Notes under the pieces: model-generated | What the model saw: only the letters and a program-made list of their open reading frames with translations | Told to the model about the DNA's origin: nothing | Database searches by the model: none | From: Cupriavidus pinatubonensis | GTDB lineage: Bacteria > Pseudomonadota > Gammaproteobacteria > Burkholderiales > Burkholderiaceae | Assembly (NCBI RefSeq): GCF_019602855.1 | Contig: NZ_CP080767.1 | Coordinates: 2,976,001 to 3,040,000, forward strand | Length of the DNA: 64,000 nucleotides | Reading direction: 5' to 3' | Program-made: the position numbers and the translations under genes | Shown here: piece by piece, positions 8,543 through 16,722 of the stretch | Layout: the number at the start of each line of letters is the position of its first letter | How positions within the stretch are numbered: position 1 is the stretch's first letter

Positions 8543-9316
8543 ATGTCAATGCAACTGAAAGGTAAGGTCGCCCTCGTGACCGGCGCGGCAAGTGGTCTCG
8601 GGCGCGCCATCGTTGAACGTTTCTTGAAGGAGGGCGCAAGCGTGGTCGCGCTCAGTCGAAGCGAGCCCCAGCCGGACTTTAGCGCTGACGCGGTCTTGCG
8701 TTTCGTGCCTATGACGGGAGACGTGCGCTCCAGCGTGGACAATGAAAGGGCCGTGGAAGTGGCTTTGGAGCGGTTCGGTCGACTTGATGCTTTCGTAGGT
8801 AATGCTGGTATCTATGACAACCGCAAGCCCTTGGATTCTTTCACCTCAAATGAGCTAGATGCAGCCTTTAATGAGCTTTTCGACGTGAACGTGAAAGGCT
8901 ACATGCTCGGCGCTCTTGCGGCGCTGCCGGCACTTCGAATATCGCGCGGCTCCATCATCTTTTCGAGTTCGCTGTCCGGTGCACATGCAGGCTTCGGCGG
9001 ACCTCTGTATGTGGCGTCAAAACACGCCATCAATGGCCTAACCAAGCAACTGGCGCTGGAATTGTCGCCACATGTCCGGGTAAACGCAGTCGCGGCCGGA
9101 TACGTGCCGACAGGGCTACGTGGCGTCAACAGCATCGGCCAGGGCAAGAATCCGAAAGTGCCGGAAGCCGCAGATCTTCCCCTTCAAGTTATCGGAACCC
9201 CAGAGGACTACGCATCGGCCTACGTCTTCTTGGCCTCGGATGCGTGCGCACGTATCGCCTCAGGAACGATCCTGCAACTGGATGGCGGCGCCGCAGTGCA
9301 CGGGCCTCGAAAGTAA
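8543..9316 (+). CDS. Short-chain dehydrogenase/reductase (classical SDR)
   Basis: A 257-residue classical SDR. The Rossmann motif TGAASGLG lies near residues 13-20, NAG near 90, a catalytic Ser in the SSSLSG segment, and the YVASK catalytic Tyr/Lys pair. The ATG at 8543 follows GGGGAG at a good distance, so it is preferred over an upstream in-frame start. It is the first gene of the catabolic operon, followed 48 bases later by the Rieske oxygenase alpha subunit. By analogy with ring-dihydroxylation pathways it may dehydrogenate the cis-dihydrodiol made by the oxygenase, restoring a catechol-type ring for the LigAB enzyme downstream. The substrate cannot be read from sequence; an alcohol or keto-acid dehydrogenase role is also possible. 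Confidence 0.85.
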   Translation: MSMQLKGKVALVTGAASGLGRAIVERFLKEGASVVALSRSEPQPDFSADAVLRFVPMTGDVRSSVDNERAVEVALERFGRLDAFVGNAGIYDNRKPLDSFTSNELDAAFNELFDVNVKGYMLGALAALPALRISRGSIIFSSSLSGAHAGFGGPLYVASKHAINGLTKQLALELSPHVRVNAVAAGYVPTGLRGVNSIGQGKNPKVPEAADLPLQVIGTPEDYASAYVFLASDACARIASGTILQLDGGAAVHGPRK

Positions 9317-9364
9317 GTTCATTTACAAGTTTTTTGGCTTAAATAGAAATCAAGGAGACACGCA

Positions 9365-10714
9365 ATGAGCTCGTCCCACACCGAAACAAAGATCAGCCTC
9401 GATGCACTGCGCCCACCCCGCGTCCGCGAAGATGCTCACATTGGCTCACATGCAGCCCAAGACCTCGTGTCGAGCGATGGATCGGGGGTCGACCGTCGCG
9501 TGTTCGTCGACCCGGAAATCTATCAACTCGAGCAGCAGAAGATCTTCGCTAAATGCTGGCTCTATGTCGGCCACGAAAGCGAACTGCCCGATCGCGGATC
9601 GTTCCTTTCGACGACGATGGCCGAAGACCCCGTCTTTGTGGTTCGAGACAAAGAAGGTCAACTGAGGGCCTTCCTCAACAGTTGCACGCATCGCGGGGCG
9701 AAGGTCTGCCGCGCCGACTCGGGCAGCGCAAACTCCTTCAAATGCCCGTACCACGGGTGGACTTTCAACACCGAGGGAGCACTGATTTCCGTCCCTCGAC
9801 TCGGCACCGTTTACGGCGACTGCTTCGACCGCCATCAACATGGTCTCCGCGAGGTGCCGAATGTCGACTCCTTCGGGGGAATGATCTTCGCCTCCTGGGA
9901 TCCTGCAGCTCCTACCTTAAAAGAGTATCTCGGAGACATGACCTTCTACCTTGAGTTGATGCTATCAAGGATGGAAGGCGGCACCGAGGTGGTTGGCGGC
10001 GTCCACAAATGGACGATTGACGTGAACTGGAAAATCCCAGCCGAGAACTTCGCCGGTGATCACTACCACGTGCCATCCACCCACGGCGCGGGCGTCGACA
10101 TGGGCTATCGCAGTCCGCTTTCGAACGACGGATATTGCATCCACACTGGCAATGGCCACTCGATCGGCACCGAACGCGGTGGTGCGCAAAAAGGTGATGC
10201 CGTGCGTACGGACTACGACGGGTTCCTTGCCGAAATGCGGGCGCAACTTGTGGCGAAGTACGGCGCCGCGGCCGAAGATTTTGTACCCATCGGCGTGGGA
10301 ACCATTTTCCCCAACATGTCTTTCATGGACACAGCCCGGTTCCGCACGTTCCGCGTATGGCATCCACGCGGTCCAGGGAAAATTGAAATTCACTCGTGGT
10401 GTGTCGTCGATAAGGCACTGCCGGACGAGCTCAAGGCTGCCACCCGGCAAACCTACTCACTGGCATTCGGTCCGAGCGGAATCTTCGAGCAAGATGACGG
10501 CGACATTTGGCAGAGCGTACAGGACTCGATGAAAGGATACGTCGGAAGACAAGGTCGCCTGAATTACGAAATGGGCTTGGGACGCGAGATGCCAACATCC
10601 GAGCGCTACGGCTCTGCATTTCCTGGAAGCACAAGCGATATGTTGATGACGGAAGCGAATCAGCGAGCGTTCTACCGTCACTATGCATCGCTCATGACGG
10701 ACGCCAAAAAGTAA
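9365..10714 (+). CDS. Rieske aromatic-ring-hydroxylating oxygenase, alpha subunit
   Basis: A 449-residue oxygenase large subunit. The Rieske 2Fe-2S ligands are visible as C107-x-H109 and C127-x2-H130. The mononuclear iron site is in the segment with D232, H235 and H240 (GDHYHVPSTH), with a downstream acidic QDDGD region near 375 offering the third ligand. The order and length match the benzoate/anthranilate/biphenyl-type alpha subunits. AAGGAG precedes the ATG at 9365. The beta subunit follows after a 43-base gap, and a flavin/2Fe-2S reductase (14632) lies in the same cluster, so the system is probably two-component without a separate ferredoxin. The reaction would be O2- and NAD(P)H-dependent hydroxylation of an aromatic acid or amine; the substrate is not identifiable. 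Confidence 0.92.
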   Translation: MSSSHTETKISLDALRPPRVREDAHIGSHAAQDLVSSDGSGVDRRVFVDPEIYQLEQQKIFAKCWLYVGHESELPDRGSFLSTTMAEDPVFVVRDKEGQLRAFLNSCTHRGAKVCRADSGSANSFKCPYHGWTFNTEGALISVPRLGTVYGDCFDRHQHGLREVPNVDSFGGMIFASWDPAAPTLKEYLGDMTFYLELMLSRMEGGTEVVGGVHKWTIDVNWKIPAENFAGDHYHVPSTHGAGVDMGYRSPLSNDGYCIHTGNGHSIGTERGGAQKGDAVRTDYDGFLAEMRAQLVAKYGAAAEDFVPIGVGTIFPNMSFMDTARFRTFRVWHPRGPGKIEIHSWCVVDKALPDELKAATRQTYSLAFGPSGIFEQDDGDIWQSVQDSMKGYVGRQGRLNYEMGLGREMPTSERYGSAFPGSTSDMLMTEANQRAFYRHYASLMTDAKK

Positions 10715-10757
10715 GCGCTTGGGCTTCCAATCATCAACGCCAGGAAAAGATACGGAA

Positions 10758-11261
10758 ATGACCGCGACAACCCCAAACCATGCCATTTGGCAACAAGTTG
10801 AAGCCTTCCACCGCAAGGAAGTACAGCTATTGCAGGATCGGCGATATCGTGAATGGCTCGACCTGATGGACAAATCCATCAGTTATCGAGTCCCAGTGAC
10901 TACATTTACGACGCAAGGCTTGGTCGCCCGAGATGACCAACTCGGGTACTACGATGAGAACTTCGAGCTATTGGAGGCGCGCGTCGCAAAACTTGAGAGC
11001 AAGCAGTCCTGGGTTGAGCAACCTCCGTCCCGACTGCGGTACTTTGTGCAACTCGTCGATCTGTCGCAATCCGAGGGTCAAACGCTCGTGGCACGGAGCA
11101 ACCTTCTGCTACTCCAGCATCGCTGGAACATGGAGCAACAGTTCAGCGGTGAACGCACCGATACGTTTGAGTTGTCCGAACAAGGCCTTCGCCTTAAGAA
11201 GCGCCTGGTAATCCTGGATCGGCAAGCCGTTGCCAACCAGGGTCTGAGCGTCTTCTTCTAA
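10758..11261 (+). CDS. Rieske aromatic-ring-hydroxylating oxygenase, beta subunit
   Basis: A 167-residue small subunit of the ring-hydroxylating oxygenase beta family (NTF2-like fold). Family-typical segments include the N-terminal helix around FHRKEVQLLQDRRYREWLDL, SRLRYFVQLV, and the C-terminal LKKRLVILDRQA followed by LSVFF. The ATG at 10758 is chosen because upstream in-frame codons overlap non-conserved sequence. It would form an alpha3-beta3 complex with the preceding gene product; beta subunits are mainly structural but can influence substrate choice. The next gene (extradiol dioxygenase) starts 15 bases after its stop, so the genes are co-transcribed. Confidence 0.9.
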   Translation: MTATTPNHAIWQQVEAFHRKEVQLLQDRRYREWLDLMDKSISYRVPVTTFTTQGLVARDDQLGYYDENFELLEARVAKLESKQSWVEQPPSRLRYFVQLVDLSQSEGQTLVARSNLLLLQHRWNMEQQFSGERTDTFELSEQGLRLKKRLVILDRQAVANQGLSVFF

Positions 11262-11275
11262 GCTGGAGTAGTTCG

Positions 11276-12088
11276 GTGATCATCGCAGCGACAGTTCACT
11301 TTCCCTACATGACCGCATCGCCAGAGAGCGCTTGCGAAGACCATGTTCATGCAACCATGAGCGGCTTCGATCGACTCGGGCGCGCGTTTGCAGACGCCGA
11401 CGTTGATACGATCATCGCTATTACAAGCGAGCACATCGTCAATCTTCAACCGCGCCTCGCGCCCGCATTTACCATCGGCGTTGGTCAACGACATCGTGCT
11501 TTTCCCGAGCCGCACTTTAACCTGTCACCCATCGAGCGACGTGGCGACCCCGACTTCGCACAAGCAATTCTGCGCGATCTGTATGCCGAGGGATTCGAAC
11601 TCGCCCATTCCAGCGACCTTCGTCTGGATCACGGTACGACGTTGCCGCTTGAACTCATGGAAATTCCAGACGAAGTCGCCATCATTCCGATCATCGTCAA
11701 TAGCATCTTCCATCCGCTCCCAACGCTCACGCGATGCCGAGACCTTGGCGTAGCCATCGCGAATGCCATCGCTCGCGTACAGCCCTCGCGGAGAGTCGGC
11801 ATCCTAGCCACGGGAGGAATTTCACACACAGTCGGCGCGCCTGGCGTCAACGGCAATGACCAGTCATTCGATGCTGACTTCATGAACGCCATGTTGCGGG
11901 GCGATGTCGACCACGCCTGTTGCTACTCTGATGCCCTGCTCAATGAGGTAGGAAATGGCACCCACGAGATCCGAAACTGGATTGTAGCCGCGGGGGCGGC
12001 ACATCGACGAAAGCCTGAAGTTGTCACCGAAATTCCATTTGCCGCCGGCTGGAATAGCGGTGTATTTCAACTTCTGTGGAGTGAATAA
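11276..12088 (+). CDS. Class III extradiol ring-cleavage dioxygenase, catalytic (LigB-like) subunit
   Basis: A 270-residue LigB-superfamily protein. The likely Fe(II) ligands are His8 (TVHFPYM), His53 (TSEHIVN) and Glu252 (VVTEIPFAAGW), with a probable acid/base His in the GGISHTVGAPG segment. Class III enzymes open a catechol-type ring beside the two hydroxyls; protocatechuate 4,5-dioxygenase and gallate dioxygenase are the best-known members. It starts with GTG at 11276 after GGAG, and its stop overlaps the start of a LigA-like subunit by one base. With the Rieske oxygenase it gives a hydroxylation-then-meta-cleavage route. The exact substrate is uncertain, because related members act on non-PCA catechols as well. 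Confidence 0.87.
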   Translation: MIIAATVHFPYMTASPESACEDHVHATMSGFDRLGRAFADADVDTIIAITSEHIVNLQPRLAPAFTIGVGQRHRAFPEPHFNLSPIERRGDPDFAQAILRDLYAEGFELAHSSDLRLDHGTTLPLELMEIPDEVAIIPIIVNSIFHPLPTLTRCRDLGVAIANAIARVQPSRRVGILATGGISHTVGAPGVNGNDQSFDADFMNAMLRGDVDHACCYSDALLNEVGNGTHEIRNWIVAAGAAHRRKPEVVTEIPFAAGWNSGVFQLLWSE

Positions 12089-12426
12089 TGATCGACCCCG
12101 CCCTCACGCAATTTCTTATCGATATTACCCGCGGATTCAAAGCAGTCGAATTTAAAACCGATCCTCGGAAAACCGTGGAAAATTCCGACCTGGAGCTTCC
12201 GCTCCAGGACGCTATCCTACAGCAGGACATCGCGGGGCTCTGGTTGGCACGAGCCCACCCCATGGCCCTGCTTTACTTCTCACGAGCATGCGGCTGGCGC
12301 AATGAGCGCTATTACGAGTGCATTGCGGCCGCGGAAGTCACAAAATCCGCTCAATGCGTTGACTCTCAACCAACCGTTCCCGAGCAGCAACAAATGCATC
12401 GATCGACCGCTCAACATGTTCCGTGA
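12088..12426 (+). CDS. Extradiol dioxygenase small (LigA-like) subunit
   Basis: A 112-residue protein resembling the LigA alpha subunit of protocatechuate 4,5-dioxygenase. It is helical, with the family segment LARAHPMALLYFSRACGWRN and a YYECIAAAE end. In LigAB the small subunit lines the active site made mostly by LigB. It starts at the last base of the ligB-like stop codon (TAATG), so the two are coupled. The last ~30 residues (from about 12338) run into the convergent GntR gene and look unconserved. They may be an extension created when the genes became juxtaposed. The subunit pairing is well supported; the true extent of the C terminus is less sure. Confidence 0.75.
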   Translation: MIDPALTQFLIDITRGFKAVEFKTDPRKTVENSDLELPLQDAILQQDIAGLWLARAHPMALLYFSRACGWRNERYYECIAAAEVTKSAQCVDSQPTVPEQQQMHRSTAQHVP

Positions 12427-13018
12427 TCGCGCGTCGGGCGGCCTCGCTGTCGCGTCGTTCGAGCGCGTTCACGATGTCTGCATGTTCGCGCATCACGTCG
12501 TCATTGCGAAGTGATGTCACACGTGTGCCGCTCGCCATCAGGTACATCTTGCCGCGGACGCTTAGCAACTCCCGACGGATTTGGCGCAAACCGGCAAGTT
12601 CGGCCATCCGAATATGGAATGCCTCGTCATTCGTGAACATGTCCTGATGCGTACGGCCCTTGCCCGCGAGAATCGCCCGCAACTCCTGAATGCCTTCTGG
12701 AGTACCAACCTCGCAAAGACGGGAGACAACCACCTGCTCAAGTGCCACACGAAGGAGGCGAATTTCACTGATGGCATCTTCGTCGAGTTCCGCAAGCCGG
12801 TAACCGCGCTTCGGGACAATGTCGACAACGCCATCGCGGTATAGGTTTAGGAGCGCTTCGCGGACTGGCGTACGAGACACCCCTAACGACTCGGCGAGCG
12901 TGTTCTCTGAGAAAAGTTGCCCACGAGCGATCTTCCCATCTCTTATCGCTCGACGGATTGTGTTGTAGGCCTGCTGCGAAAGATTCTCTTCGCGCGTACT
13001 GCTGGAATTGGTAGACAT
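12338..13018 (-). CDS. GntR-family (FadR/FCD subgroup) transcriptional regulator
   Basis: A 226-residue regulator. A winged helix-turn-helix occupies about residues 10-75 (LAESLGVSRTPVREAL recognition region). The FCD ligand domain follows, with an acidic residue and several His of the metal/ligand site (for example HIRMAELAG and REHADIVNALERRD). FCD regulators usually bind an acid intermediate and release a palindromic operator. The gene is transcribed against the operon and overlaps the ligA-like 3' end by 89 bases. It probably controls the cluster through the duplicated 26-bp sites at 8411 and 18076. That link is inference: no copy was found next to the regulator itself. Confidence 0.9.
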   Translation of the reverse strand: MSTNSSSTREENLSQQAYNTIRRAIRDGKIARGQLFSENTLAESLGVSRTPVREALLNLYRDGVVDIVPKRGYRLAELDEDAISEIRLLRVALEQVVVSRLCEVGTPEGIQELRAILAGKGRTHQDMFTNDEAFHIRMAELAGLRQIRRELLSVRGKMYLMASGTRVTSLRNDDVMREHADIVNALERRDSEAARRAITEHVERSIDAFVAARERLVESQRIERIL

Positions 13019-13079
13019 CGCGGAAGCCCAAGTGCGTTATGCAAATGATTTTACCGACATTTTCTGTTCAGAGGTAATT

Positions 13080-13796
13080 ATGAATCTAGGTTTGAAAGAC
13101 AGGGTTGCTATCGTTACCGGCGCCTCACGCGGACTAGGTCGCGCAACGGCGGAAGCGTTGGCCAACGAAGGCGCCAAGATCGTGGCAGTGGCACGCGGAA
13201 AGGAAGACCTTGAAGCGCTGCAAGCACAGCATCCGGACCGTTGCGCGGTGGTGGTTGGAGATCTACTGGAACCAGATGTCCCTCAGCGCGCGGTGGACGC
13301 GGCGCTGTCCGCTTTTGGTCGCCTGGACATCGCCATTGTCAATACGCCGGGCCCACGCTCCATCACCCCCCTCGAAGCGCAAGAGTCGGACTTCGAGGAA
13401 GCTTTCGCGAGAGTTTTCTATCCAGCCGTACGCCTCGTGCAAGCTGCTCAAGGGCCGATGTGCGACCGAGCGTGGGGGCGCATCTTCATCGTTTCGTCCA
13501 CCAGTGTCAAGGCGCCGAAACCGTTCCTCAGTCTGTCAGCGGCATCGCGTAGCGCACTCTGGGCGTGGGCGAAGAGTGCTGCCCCAGCACTGTTTGAACA
13601 CAATGTCACGATTAATGCCCTGTTCGCCGGGCCTCACGACACGGATCGCGCACGCGAGCTCGGCGTGAAGAAAGACCGCCCAATTGGGAGCCCCGAAGAC
13701 TTCGGCCGCCTAGTGGCAGCGCTCTGCGGAGAGTCTTGTCGCTTCATCACCGGAACCGGCTATCTGATTGACGGTGGCGAACTAACCGGAATCTAG
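13080..13796 (+). CDS. SDR-family protein lacking the canonical Tyr/Lys catalytic pair
   Basis: A 238-residue SDR-fold protein with an intact cofactor motif TGASRGLG near the N terminus. The region that should read Tyr-x3-Lys instead reads LSAASRSAL: the Tyr position is Ser and the Lys position is Arg, while the preceding SSTS serine is kept. A recognised divergent SDR group shows the same S..R pattern, so this is likely a functional variant, not a mutation. Preferred start is ATG 13080, where the conserved LKDRVAIVTG begins after AGAGG; upstream in-frame codons lie in the regulator promoter region. It may reduce, dehydrogenate or only bind the cluster intermediate. The alpha/beta hydrolase starts two bases after its stop, so they are coupled. 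Confidence 0.8.
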   Translation: MNLGLKDRVAIVTGASRGLGRATAEALANEGAKIVAVARGKEDLEALQAQHPDRCAVVVGDLLEPDVPQRAVDAALSAFGRLDIAIVNTPGPRSITPLEAQESDFEEAFARVFYPAVRLVQAAQGPMCDRAWGRIFIVSSTSVKAPKPFLSLSAASRSALWAWAKSAAPALFEHNVTINALFAGPHDTDRARELGVKKDRPIGSPEDFGRLVAALCGESCRFITGTGYLIDGGELTGI

Positions 13797-13798
13797 AC

Positions 13799-14554
13799 AT
13801 GACTCGACTTCATACAGTTTGTGCCGGGGAAGGGCCCCTCATCCTCTTTGTGCACGGAATTGGCTCAAGCGCGACGGCCTGGGAAAAACAGTTCGATCGC
13901 TTCGCCGGCCAATTCTCCTGCATTGCGCCCGATTTGCCAGGTTATGGAGACTCTGACGACCCGGACGGAGATGACCTGCTCAGCTTTGTGAATGCCGTGG
14001 CTGCCGTTCTCGACAACCGTGCGGCCCATGTCGTCGGGGTCTCGTTCGGCGCCCTAGTTTCTCTGGGATTGGCAAAGACGCATCCTCATCTCGTACGCTC
14101 GCTTACTTTGGCCGACGCCACACTAGGTCGAGCCAACGTCCCGCAGAGTGAGCGACTAGACTGGCTACGGCAGCGCAAACGGCTGTCAGAGGGGCTGGGC
14201 ACACTGAGCGTGGAACGTGCGAAACAGATTGCCGGACCGCAAGCATCTGACAAAATCGTTCAAGAGATTGCCGCACATATGCGCCGAGCCAGGCCGCAGG
14301 GCTATATGGCCGTTGCCGCGGCAGTCGCAACTACTGACGCGCGCCCATGGCTTGGGTGCATCCAACAACCGGCATTGGTCGTATGTGGTGAACACGATAC
14401 CGTCACAGGAATTGACGTCTCTCAGCATCTTTCCATGTCACTGCCTCACGCCCGATCGCTCTCCATCGCGGGGGCTGGCCATGCTCCACATATTGAAGAA
14501 CCGGATCGCTTCTACCGACAGGTGAGCGCATTTATTCAAGAGATTCAGCAGTAG
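13799..14554 (+). CDS. Alpha/beta hydrolase, meta-cleavage-product-hydrolase-like
   Basis: A 251-residue alpha/beta hydrolase. The oxyanion HGIG segment is at 19-22, the nucleophile elbow GVSFG at 80-84 (Ser82), the acid Asp in GEHDTV near 200, and the catalytic His in GAGHAPHIE near 228. Length and motifs fit the carbon-carbon or ester hydrolases of aromatic meta-cleavage pathways (BphD/MhpC type) and also 3-oxoadipate enol-lactonases. Placed directly after an SDR and downstream of LigAB, it may hydrolyse the ring-cleavage product or remove an ester side chain before ring attack. No signal peptide is seen. A 77-base gap separates it from the reductase gene. Confidence 0.8.
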   Translation: MTRLHTVCAGEGPLILFVHGIGSSATAWEKQFDRFAGQFSCIAPDLPGYGDSDDPDGDDLLSFVNAVAAVLDNRAAHVVGVSFGALVSLGLAKTHPHLVRSLTLADATLGRANVPQSERLDWLRQRKRLSEGLGTLSVERAKQIAGPQASDKIVQEIAAHMRRARPQGYMAVAAAVATTDARPWLGCIQQPALVVCGEHDTVTGIDVSQHLSMSLPHARSLSIAGAGHAPHIEEPDRFYRQVSAFIQEIQQ

Positions 14555-14631
14555 ATCGATGAAATGGTGGGCGCGGGCACATTTTGAACATCATGCCAAC
14601 CAGCGCCCACAGCTAAACGTAAGGTTAGAAG

Positions 14632-15591
14632 ATGGAACCCATTGAACTTGTAGTCTCCTCTGTCCAGCAGGAAGCCCCTGGCATCCGAGGCATCACGCTG
14701 ATCCGTGCCAGCGGCGATCCGCTGCCCGGCTGGACCGCCGGCGCCCATGTCGATGTGGAGATTCCTGGCGGCGGTCACCGCTCATACTCTCTCGTGAATA
14801 CATCGGATCAAGCCGATGTGACAACATCTCCCTCGTCCTATCGCTTGGGCGTGCGTTTGGACGAAGCCGGCAGGGGCGGATCAGCATTCATGCATTTGCT
14901 GAAAAAGGGAGACACCCTCCGCGTGTCGCATCCGAAGAATAATTTTGCCTTAACCCCCACAGATGACGAGGTAGTTCTTCTCGCTGGCGGGATAGGTATC
15001 ACACCCATTGCCTCCATGGCTGCCGAACTCCGCGCGCAAGGCAAGCGGTTCCGCTTAGTCTACGCGGCCCGCAATCGGATTGGGCTAGCCTTCTTTCAAG
15101 AGCTCACGAGGCTCTGTTCACCGACGTTGTGCGTGCATTGTGATGATGAGGGAGGCATGTACGACCTGCGTGCATTGATGGTTTCTCTCGAAACTCAGCC
15201 GCTCTATCTTTGCGGCCCGACGGCTTTGATCGATGCCGCAATCGCACTGGCGAAAGAACTGGGTTGGCAAGAGGGTCGCTTACGATTCGAACTCTTTAGC
15301 GCTGCGGCCCCCTCTGAAGGTGACACTGCTTTCGATGTCATTCTTTCCCGAAGTGGAAAACGGGTCCACGTCCGCGCTGATCAAACCATTCTTGACGCCC
15401 TGACAGATGCTGGCGAAACCCCTAATTGCGATTGTCGCTGTGGGGACTGCGGTCTTTGCCAAGTCGGTGTCATCGATGGCTTACCGGATCACCGGGACTA
15501 TTACCTTAGCGAGAAGGAAAAGTCGAGCAACAAGTTCATCCAGATCTGTGTATCTCGGTCGAAAACCTCCGAGTTGACTCTGGATATCTAA
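14632..15591 (+). CDS. Oxygenase reductase (phthalate/vanillate-type, flavin plus C-terminal 2Fe-2S)
   Basis: A 319-residue reductase of the phthalate dioxygenase reductase type: flavin domain with RSYSL (50-54), NAD domain with LAGGIGITP (117-125) and CGP (194-196), and a C-terminal plant-type ferredoxin domain with C268-x4-C273-x2-C276 and C306. The Cys-rich DCRCGDCGLC has an extra Cys at 266 and 270. It would carry electrons from NAD(P)H to the Rieske oxygenase encoded 4 kb upstream. This makes a class I-type two-component oxygenase, although phthalate-type reductases more often serve alpha-only oxygenases. An orphan oxygenase elsewhere could be an alternative partner. Confidence 0.88.
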   Translation: MEPIELVVSSVQQEAPGIRGITLIRASGDPLPGWTAGAHVDVEIPGGGHRSYSLVNTSDQADVTTSPSSYRLGVRLDEAGRGGSAFMHLLKKGDTLRVSHPKNNFALTPTDDEVVLLAGGIGITPIASMAAELRAQGKRFRLVYAARNRIGLAFFQELTRLCSPTLCVHCDDEGGMYDLRALMVSLETQPLYLCGPTALIDAAIALAKELGWQEGRLRFELFSAAAPSEGDTAFDVILSRSGKRVHVRADQTILDALTDAGETPNCDCRCGDCGLCQVGVIDGLPDHRDYYLSEKEKSSNKFIQICVSRSKTSELTLDI

Positions 15592-15635
15592 CATTCTACC
15601 GAATGACTTCCTATAGCCCCATCCTGGCCTGACCG

Positions 15636-16481
15636 ATGAACACTAAAGAAGTTGCGAAGGCAACGTTTGACGCCCTGCATCAACGACCGTTCGATAAGGA
15701 GGAAATACGAGGCCAAACGTGGCTAACTCGTGGCACCAATTTCGTAATTGCCGTCACACCGATAGCCGGCTCTGCCCTACTTGTTCGCGATAGCAACCCG
15801 GATGAGTACATGGTGCTATTGAGTAACGTCAGCGGCAGCATTTGTACGACCGAGGAAGTGACGGAAGTCGATCCCGACAGTCTTGTCATCGTTCCTCCTG
15901 GACAAAGTTCGATTCGAATTTCTGGTATCGGTTACGTCGTTCGGGTCTTTTCGAATCGAGCGGAGGATCTTGCCAATCTCGCGGAAAACCACCACAAGTA
16001 TTGCCACGTCGACGGCTCGCCACCGCTCGTTGACATCGGTCCTGCGCCTCTCGATGGATCGCGAGTTCGTCAATACGGTCTGGATGCACATTTGCTGGAC
16101 GGAAGCAACATGCGTGTTTTCCGCAGCTCCAATCTCATGATTAACGTACTACGAAAGCGATCTGAGCCTCGTGACGTTACCAATCTCGGGCCACATGCCC
16201 ACGAGGACTTTGAACAAGCATCGCTCACGCTCGAGGGAACTTACGTGCATCATCTCCGCTATCCTTGGAGCACTGACATGACAACCTGGCGCGAGGACGA
16301 ACATGTATCTTTGGCAAGTCCCGCGGTCGTAATCATTCCCCCAACCGTGGTTCATGCAAGCCAAAACACTACGGGCGGCATCAGCTGGATGATCGATGTT
16401 TTTTCGCCCCCAAGAGCCGATTTCTGCCGCGCACCGGGTCTTGTTCGTAACAGTAACGAGTACCCTGCCGTAGCAACGTGA
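15636..16481 (+). CDS. Cupin-fold protein of unknown function
   Basis: A 281-residue protein with two cupin-like halves. The first half lacks a full metal motif (SLVIVPPGQSSIRI). The second has a clear cupin core: GPHAHEDFEQASLTLEG (two His and a Glu) and a downstream PPTVVHASQN His. It lies 44 bases after the reductase stop and ends before a GC-rich hairpin, so it is probably the last gene of the operon. Cupins in aromatic gene clusters can be dioxygenases, isomerases or ligand-binding proteins; nothing here selects among them. The cupin assignment is moderately firm and the role unknown. Confidence 0.65.
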   Translation: MNTKEVAKATFDALHQRPFDKEEIRGQTWLTRGTNFVIAVTPIAGSALLVRDSNPDEYMVLLSNVSGSICTTEEVTEVDPDSLVIVPPGQSSIRISGIGYVVRVFSNRAEDLANLAENHHKYCHVDGSPPLVDIGPAPLDGSRVRQYGLDAHLLDGSNMRVFRSSNLMINVLRKRSEPRDVTNLGPHAHEDFEQASLTLEGTYVHHLRYPWSTDMTTWREDEHVSLASPAVVIIPPTVVHASQNTTGGISWMIDVFSPPRADFCRAPGLVRNSNEYPAVAT

Positions 16482-16489
16482 AGTTAAAA

Positions 16490-16513
16490 CGGCGCGCCTA
16501 AACCGGCGCGCCG
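16490..16513. terminator. GC-rich hairpin after the catabolic operon
   Basis: A perfect 9-bp inverted repeat (CGGCGCGCC and its complement, six-base loop) sits nine bases after the cupin stop. It has no clear T-tract, so it may be a weak or factor-assisted terminator or a 3' stabilising hairpin. A second hairpin at 16681-16718 serves the convergent MFS gene. Confidence 0.45.
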
Positions 16514-16680
16514 CTGTCGTTAGCTGCTCCGTCGACATTCGCGGCCGACCACCTTACGCAAAGCGAGAATTGGACGACAGCCTCGCCGGCGCCGCTGTCC
16601 ACTCGGGCGTCGAACTTTCCGATACCACAAGGTCCTACTCATAAACTGACAAGCTCCTGAAGCAGGCGCATTGGCACCTG

Positions 16681-16718
16681 CGCGAGCTCGGGATTGCTCG
16701 CCGGATTCCGAGCTCGCG
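16681..16718 (-). terminator. Hairpin at the 3' end of the MFS gene
   Basis: An 11-bp perfect inverted repeat (CGCGAGCTCGG at 16681-16691, complement at 16708-16718) starts five bases beyond the stop of the minus-strand transporter. No U-tract follows on the minus strand. Between the two hairpins (16514-16680) I see no gene. Confidence 0.45.
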
Positions 16719-16722
16719 CGAT

